Source of the DNA: Silene conica
Lineage: Eukaryota > Streptophyta > Magnoliopsida > Caryophyllales > Caryophyllaceae
Direction of reading: 5' to 3'
Length of the DNA stretch: 64,000 nucleotides
Assembly (NCBI GenBank): GCA_029255685.2
Contig: CM055319.2
Location: forward strand, 8,356,747-8,420,746
Shown here in pieces: positions 61,648 to 64,000 of this stretch. Below the pieces are notes generated by a model. That model did not search any database, had not been told where the DNA came from, and saw only the letters and a list, made by a program, of their open reading frames with translations. The translations under genes and the position numbers were made by a program. Position 1 is the stretch's first letter. The number at the start of each line of letters is the position of its first letter.

Positions 61648-64000
61648 TCATACTTGATAACTTTCATTTTGGAATAGAGTAGAATCAGGAGCTGCTTGAT
61701 TTTGTAGGGGAGCGTAAAACTGACCGTCAAGCCAAAACTCAGGGACATGTTGTATTAGAGGGTAGTCTGCTCCGCTAGGTACAACACATCTTTTAGAGAG
61801 ATGCGGACAATTACTAATTCCCAGTTCCTGCAGAGACTTGATTTGGCGAAATCCCTCTGGTATAGCCACCAGATTAGGGCAGTTGTAAATGATAATCTTA
61901 CTAAGCGCGGTAAAACTCTGCTTCCACGTACCAAGTCCTGTCAGGCTGCTGCAGTTTGAAATACACAGATATCGCAGAGACTTTGCAGCTGATTGAACCC
62001 CATCTGGTAAACATTTCAACCGTGGAACCTGAATGATCGCTAGTGATCGAAGTCTTTGTAGGCCACTCAGACATTCACCTTTCTCCAGATCCAGCTCCTG
62101 ACAGTCACTTATCACCAAATCCTCAAGGTTAGTTAGTCCCTTCATGCTGTTTGGAAGACTACCCAATTTATGGCAGTCGTTGATGTATAAACGTCGAAGA
62201 GAATTGAGATGACCAATATCGTCATCATCCCATAATAACTCTAATTCTTTGCAAGTGAAGATCCACAAGAAACGAAGACTAGGTAACCTTATAAAACGAG
62301 TTCCAACTAATGTTTTCTGACATGTAGTCACCACAAAATACCTCAGTTTCACCAGCCTATATATCTTCTTGGGCAACTTTTCAAGTGCCTCACAGCAGTA
62401 AAGATCCAGACTTTCCAGCTTCAGTAACTCGCAGATGGTATCAGGGAGTGCTTTTAGGACACGATTGTAAGCTACTTTAAGGCCTCTCAAGTGCTTCAGC
62501 TTCCCAATTGACCGCGGCAACTCCTCAAACTGACTGTCCCCAATCTCTAGGGTGCGTAAGTAGCTGAAACTGGCTATAACCCCCTCGAGAAAGGATCGTC
62601 TTACATTACTCATTCGATAGCCAAATTTGAAAGTCCTTGCCTTTTTCGCCACAAGAAGCAGCTCCTTAGGAAATTCAACTCCTTTTAAACCATCAGGCCC
62701 TTCGTATCCCCAAATGATATGTTTAGTCGATTCTGAAACATTGAGCTTATTCCGAGTAACAATGGCTAACTCTTCACCTAGAACATCCTCAGCTAACTGG
62801 TGCAAAAGATCGTGTATCTTACACGAAAAGATTGTGTCATTAAACATGATATCTGGATGTTCAAGAAGGGATCTTGATACCAACTCCATCGCACACGCAT
62901 ATCCGCAACCTTCAATATCATCATTTCCCTCTTCTAGCTGCAACAACCCATGTGCATTCCATAGATAGATAAGTAGTGTCGGATAGAGCTCGACATCTCT
63001 TCCTTTCAGTGAGCAATATGCAAAACAGGGCTTCAAATGCGAAGGAAGTTTGTCATAACTTATCCTTAAAATTTGCATTACTTGGTTGTATTCTCCAGAC
63101 AACTTTGTAAAGCTATCCATGTTGTTAATACGTTGCCATTCCCGTTCATCCCTATCCCTCCGTAATAGACTCCCTATATTCTTAACGACAAGCGGAACAC
63201 CACCGCATTTCTCAACAATAGATCTACCAATCTCACAAAGAATTGGATACCTTTGTTCTTCACCTTCCTTGAACGCTAATTGACTAAAAATCGACCAACT
63301 AATTTCATCGGGAAGCCTATTCAGATCAAACTCTTCCATCGTTTGAGTGATTGAAGCAACTTGGCGGCTTCTTGTGGTGATCAAGACAGCACTTCCAGCC
63401 TTACCAACCTCAAGAAGGCTCTTCAGCTCCTCCCAAATCGCAACGTCATCAACCCATACATCGTCTAAAACAAGCAAATACTTTCGACCACTCAATAAAT
63501 CTTGAACTTTATTCACCAACTGTCCAAGAGTCTGGTTCGATGTATTCACACCAGAAGCATCTTTTATAATGTCTTCCAACAGCTTAAGTAGGTTAAACTG
63601 ATCCGAAACACAAGCCCAAATCTTCATATCAAAGACATTAGATATATCGTCGTAGACTAACTTTGCTAGTGTAGTCTTTCCGATCCCACCCATTCCAACA
63701 ATAGGGAGAACAGAGGGGCAACTAGCATCACCAACCGACAACAAATTACATTTTACTTGTTTTTTGGCCTCGTCTCTCCCCACAACAGACGATCGATTCA
63801 CGTAGGAAATATCATTAAAGAGATCTCTTGACGGCCTTGACACTTCAACTGGACGTTCGGTGAGACCAAATTTAGTTTTTCTAACTACGACACGCTCTAG
63901 TTTTAGACGAACGTCTTTGATCTTATGACTCAAGTGAATCCGAGAGATGACAGGATTTGAGTTGGAAAAGTAGTACCTAAGTTGCGGAAAGAAATGAGAT
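61648..64000 (-). CDS. CC-NBS-LRR (CNL) disease-resistance protein, 5' partial
   Basis: The frame is open from the window edge at 64000 to a TGA at 61648-61650, about 784 codons with no stop. The edge sequence (LRYYFSN..SRIHLSHKIKDVRLKLE) is the end of the Rx-type coiled-coil domain; the true start lies outside. The NB-ARC has a P-loop GMGGIGKTT (about 63696-63670), FDMKIWACVSDQF, kinase-2 KYLLVLDDVW (final W, non-TIR), GSAVLITTRSRQVA, a GLPL box written CGGVPLVV, CFAYCSLKG, and an MHD-type KIHDLLHQLAED. About ten irregular LRRs follow (LPRSIGKLKHLRGL, LPDTICELLKLESLDLYCC, LPNSMKGLTNLEDLVISDC). It most resembles RGA/R1B-12-like CNLs. It should act as an intracellular receptor that binds ADP/ATP; the pathogen is unknown. 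Confidence 0.93.
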   Translation of the reverse strand, partial: SHFFPQLRYYFSNSNPVISRIHLSHKIKDVRLKLERVVVRKTKFGLTERPVEVSRPSRDLFNDISYVNRSSVVGRDEAKKQVKCNLLSVGDASCPSVLPIVGMGGIGKTTLAKLVYDDISNVFDMKIWACVSDQFNLLKLLEDIIKDASGVNTSNQTLGQLVNKVQDLLSGRKYLLVLDDVWVDDVAIWEELKSLLEVGKAGSAVLITTRSRQVASITQTMEEFDLNRLPDEISWSIFSQLAFKEGEEQRYPILCEIGRSIVEKCGGVPLVVKNIGSLLRRDRDEREWQRINNMDSFTKLSGEYNQVMQILRISYDKLPSHLKPCFAYCSLKGRDVELYPTLLIYLWNAHGLLQLEEGNDDIEGCGYACAMELVSRSLLEHPDIMFNDTIFSCKIHDLLHQLAEDVLGEELAIVTRNKLNVSESTKHIIWGYEGPDGLKGVEFPKELLLVAKKARTFKFGYRMSNVRRSFLEGVIASFSYLRTLEIGDSQFEELPRSIGKLKHLRGLKVAYNRVLKALPDTICELLKLESLDLYCCEALEKLPKKIYRLVKLRYFVVTTCQKTLVGTRFIRLPSLRFLWIFTCKELELLWDDDDIGHLNSLRRLYINDCHKLGSLPNSMKGLTNLEDLVISDCQELDLEKGECLSGLQRLRSLAIIQVPRLKCLPDGVQSAAKSLRYLCISNCSSLTGLGTWKQSFTALSKIIIYNCPNLVAIPEGFRQIKSLQELGISNCPHLSKRCVVPSGADYPLIQHVPEFWLDGQFYAPLQNQAAPDSTLFQNESYQV

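Overview
This is plant nuclear DNA from a eudicot. The genes have short exons and long AT-rich introns, and plant-only families are present: a group D TDY MAP kinase, a PPR protein, a MATH-BTB (BPM) adaptor, an ankyrin-PGG membrane protein and a CC-type NLR. The intergenic DNA is full of nested plant transposons. The word TACTCCGTAT recurs, which I loosely associate with Caryophyllales genomes; that placement is a weak inference.

Region by region. 1-13.9 kb is a stack of nested transposons: the 3' end of a Ty3/gypsy element (1-3894) lies inside a broken Ty1/copia element (3895-7683). The copia element lies inside a MULE transposase gene (minus strand, 7684-12321), which is also split by a non-autonomous hAT element (9661-12103, perfect 8-bp target duplication). 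14.0-21.0 kb holds a three-exon minus-strand gene for a small DnaJ-type zinc-finger protein. Its 6.4-kb first intron carries a Harbinger element, two SINEs and two Stowaway MITEs. 25.0-32.6 kb is an apparently intact ten-exon MPK16-type MAP kinase (562 aa). 34.5-37.8 kb is a two-exon PPR gene. 38.6-44.6 kb is a four-exon BPM gene on the minus strand (405 aa). 45.5-50.0 kb holds remnants of a FAR1-class MULE, a truncated Harbinger copy and a copia tail. 50.5-53.2 kb is a three-exon ankyrin/PGG gene (452 aa). A truncated duplicate of its last exon lies at 55.6-55.9 kb, cut off by a SINE. A 5'-truncated LINE with intact target duplications fills 56.4-60.9 kb. A CC-NBS-LRR gene runs off the right edge on the minus strand (61.6-64.0 kb).

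The host genes do not form one pathway. The ankyrin-PGG and NLR genes are both from families linked to immunity and lie about 8.5 kb apart with transposons between them. The most unusual signal is in the Ty3 LTR. It holds about ten hairpins that share a conserved 20-nt loop but have different, still complementary, stems. Two 41-nt elements bracket this array and differ only at stem positions around a GTAA loop. Five GC-rich palindromes about 86 bp apart lie upstream. This pattern suggests selection on nucleic-acid structure and is the best candidate here for something undescribed.

All gene models were built by eye from reading frames, splice signals and family knowledge. No alignment or folding program was run.
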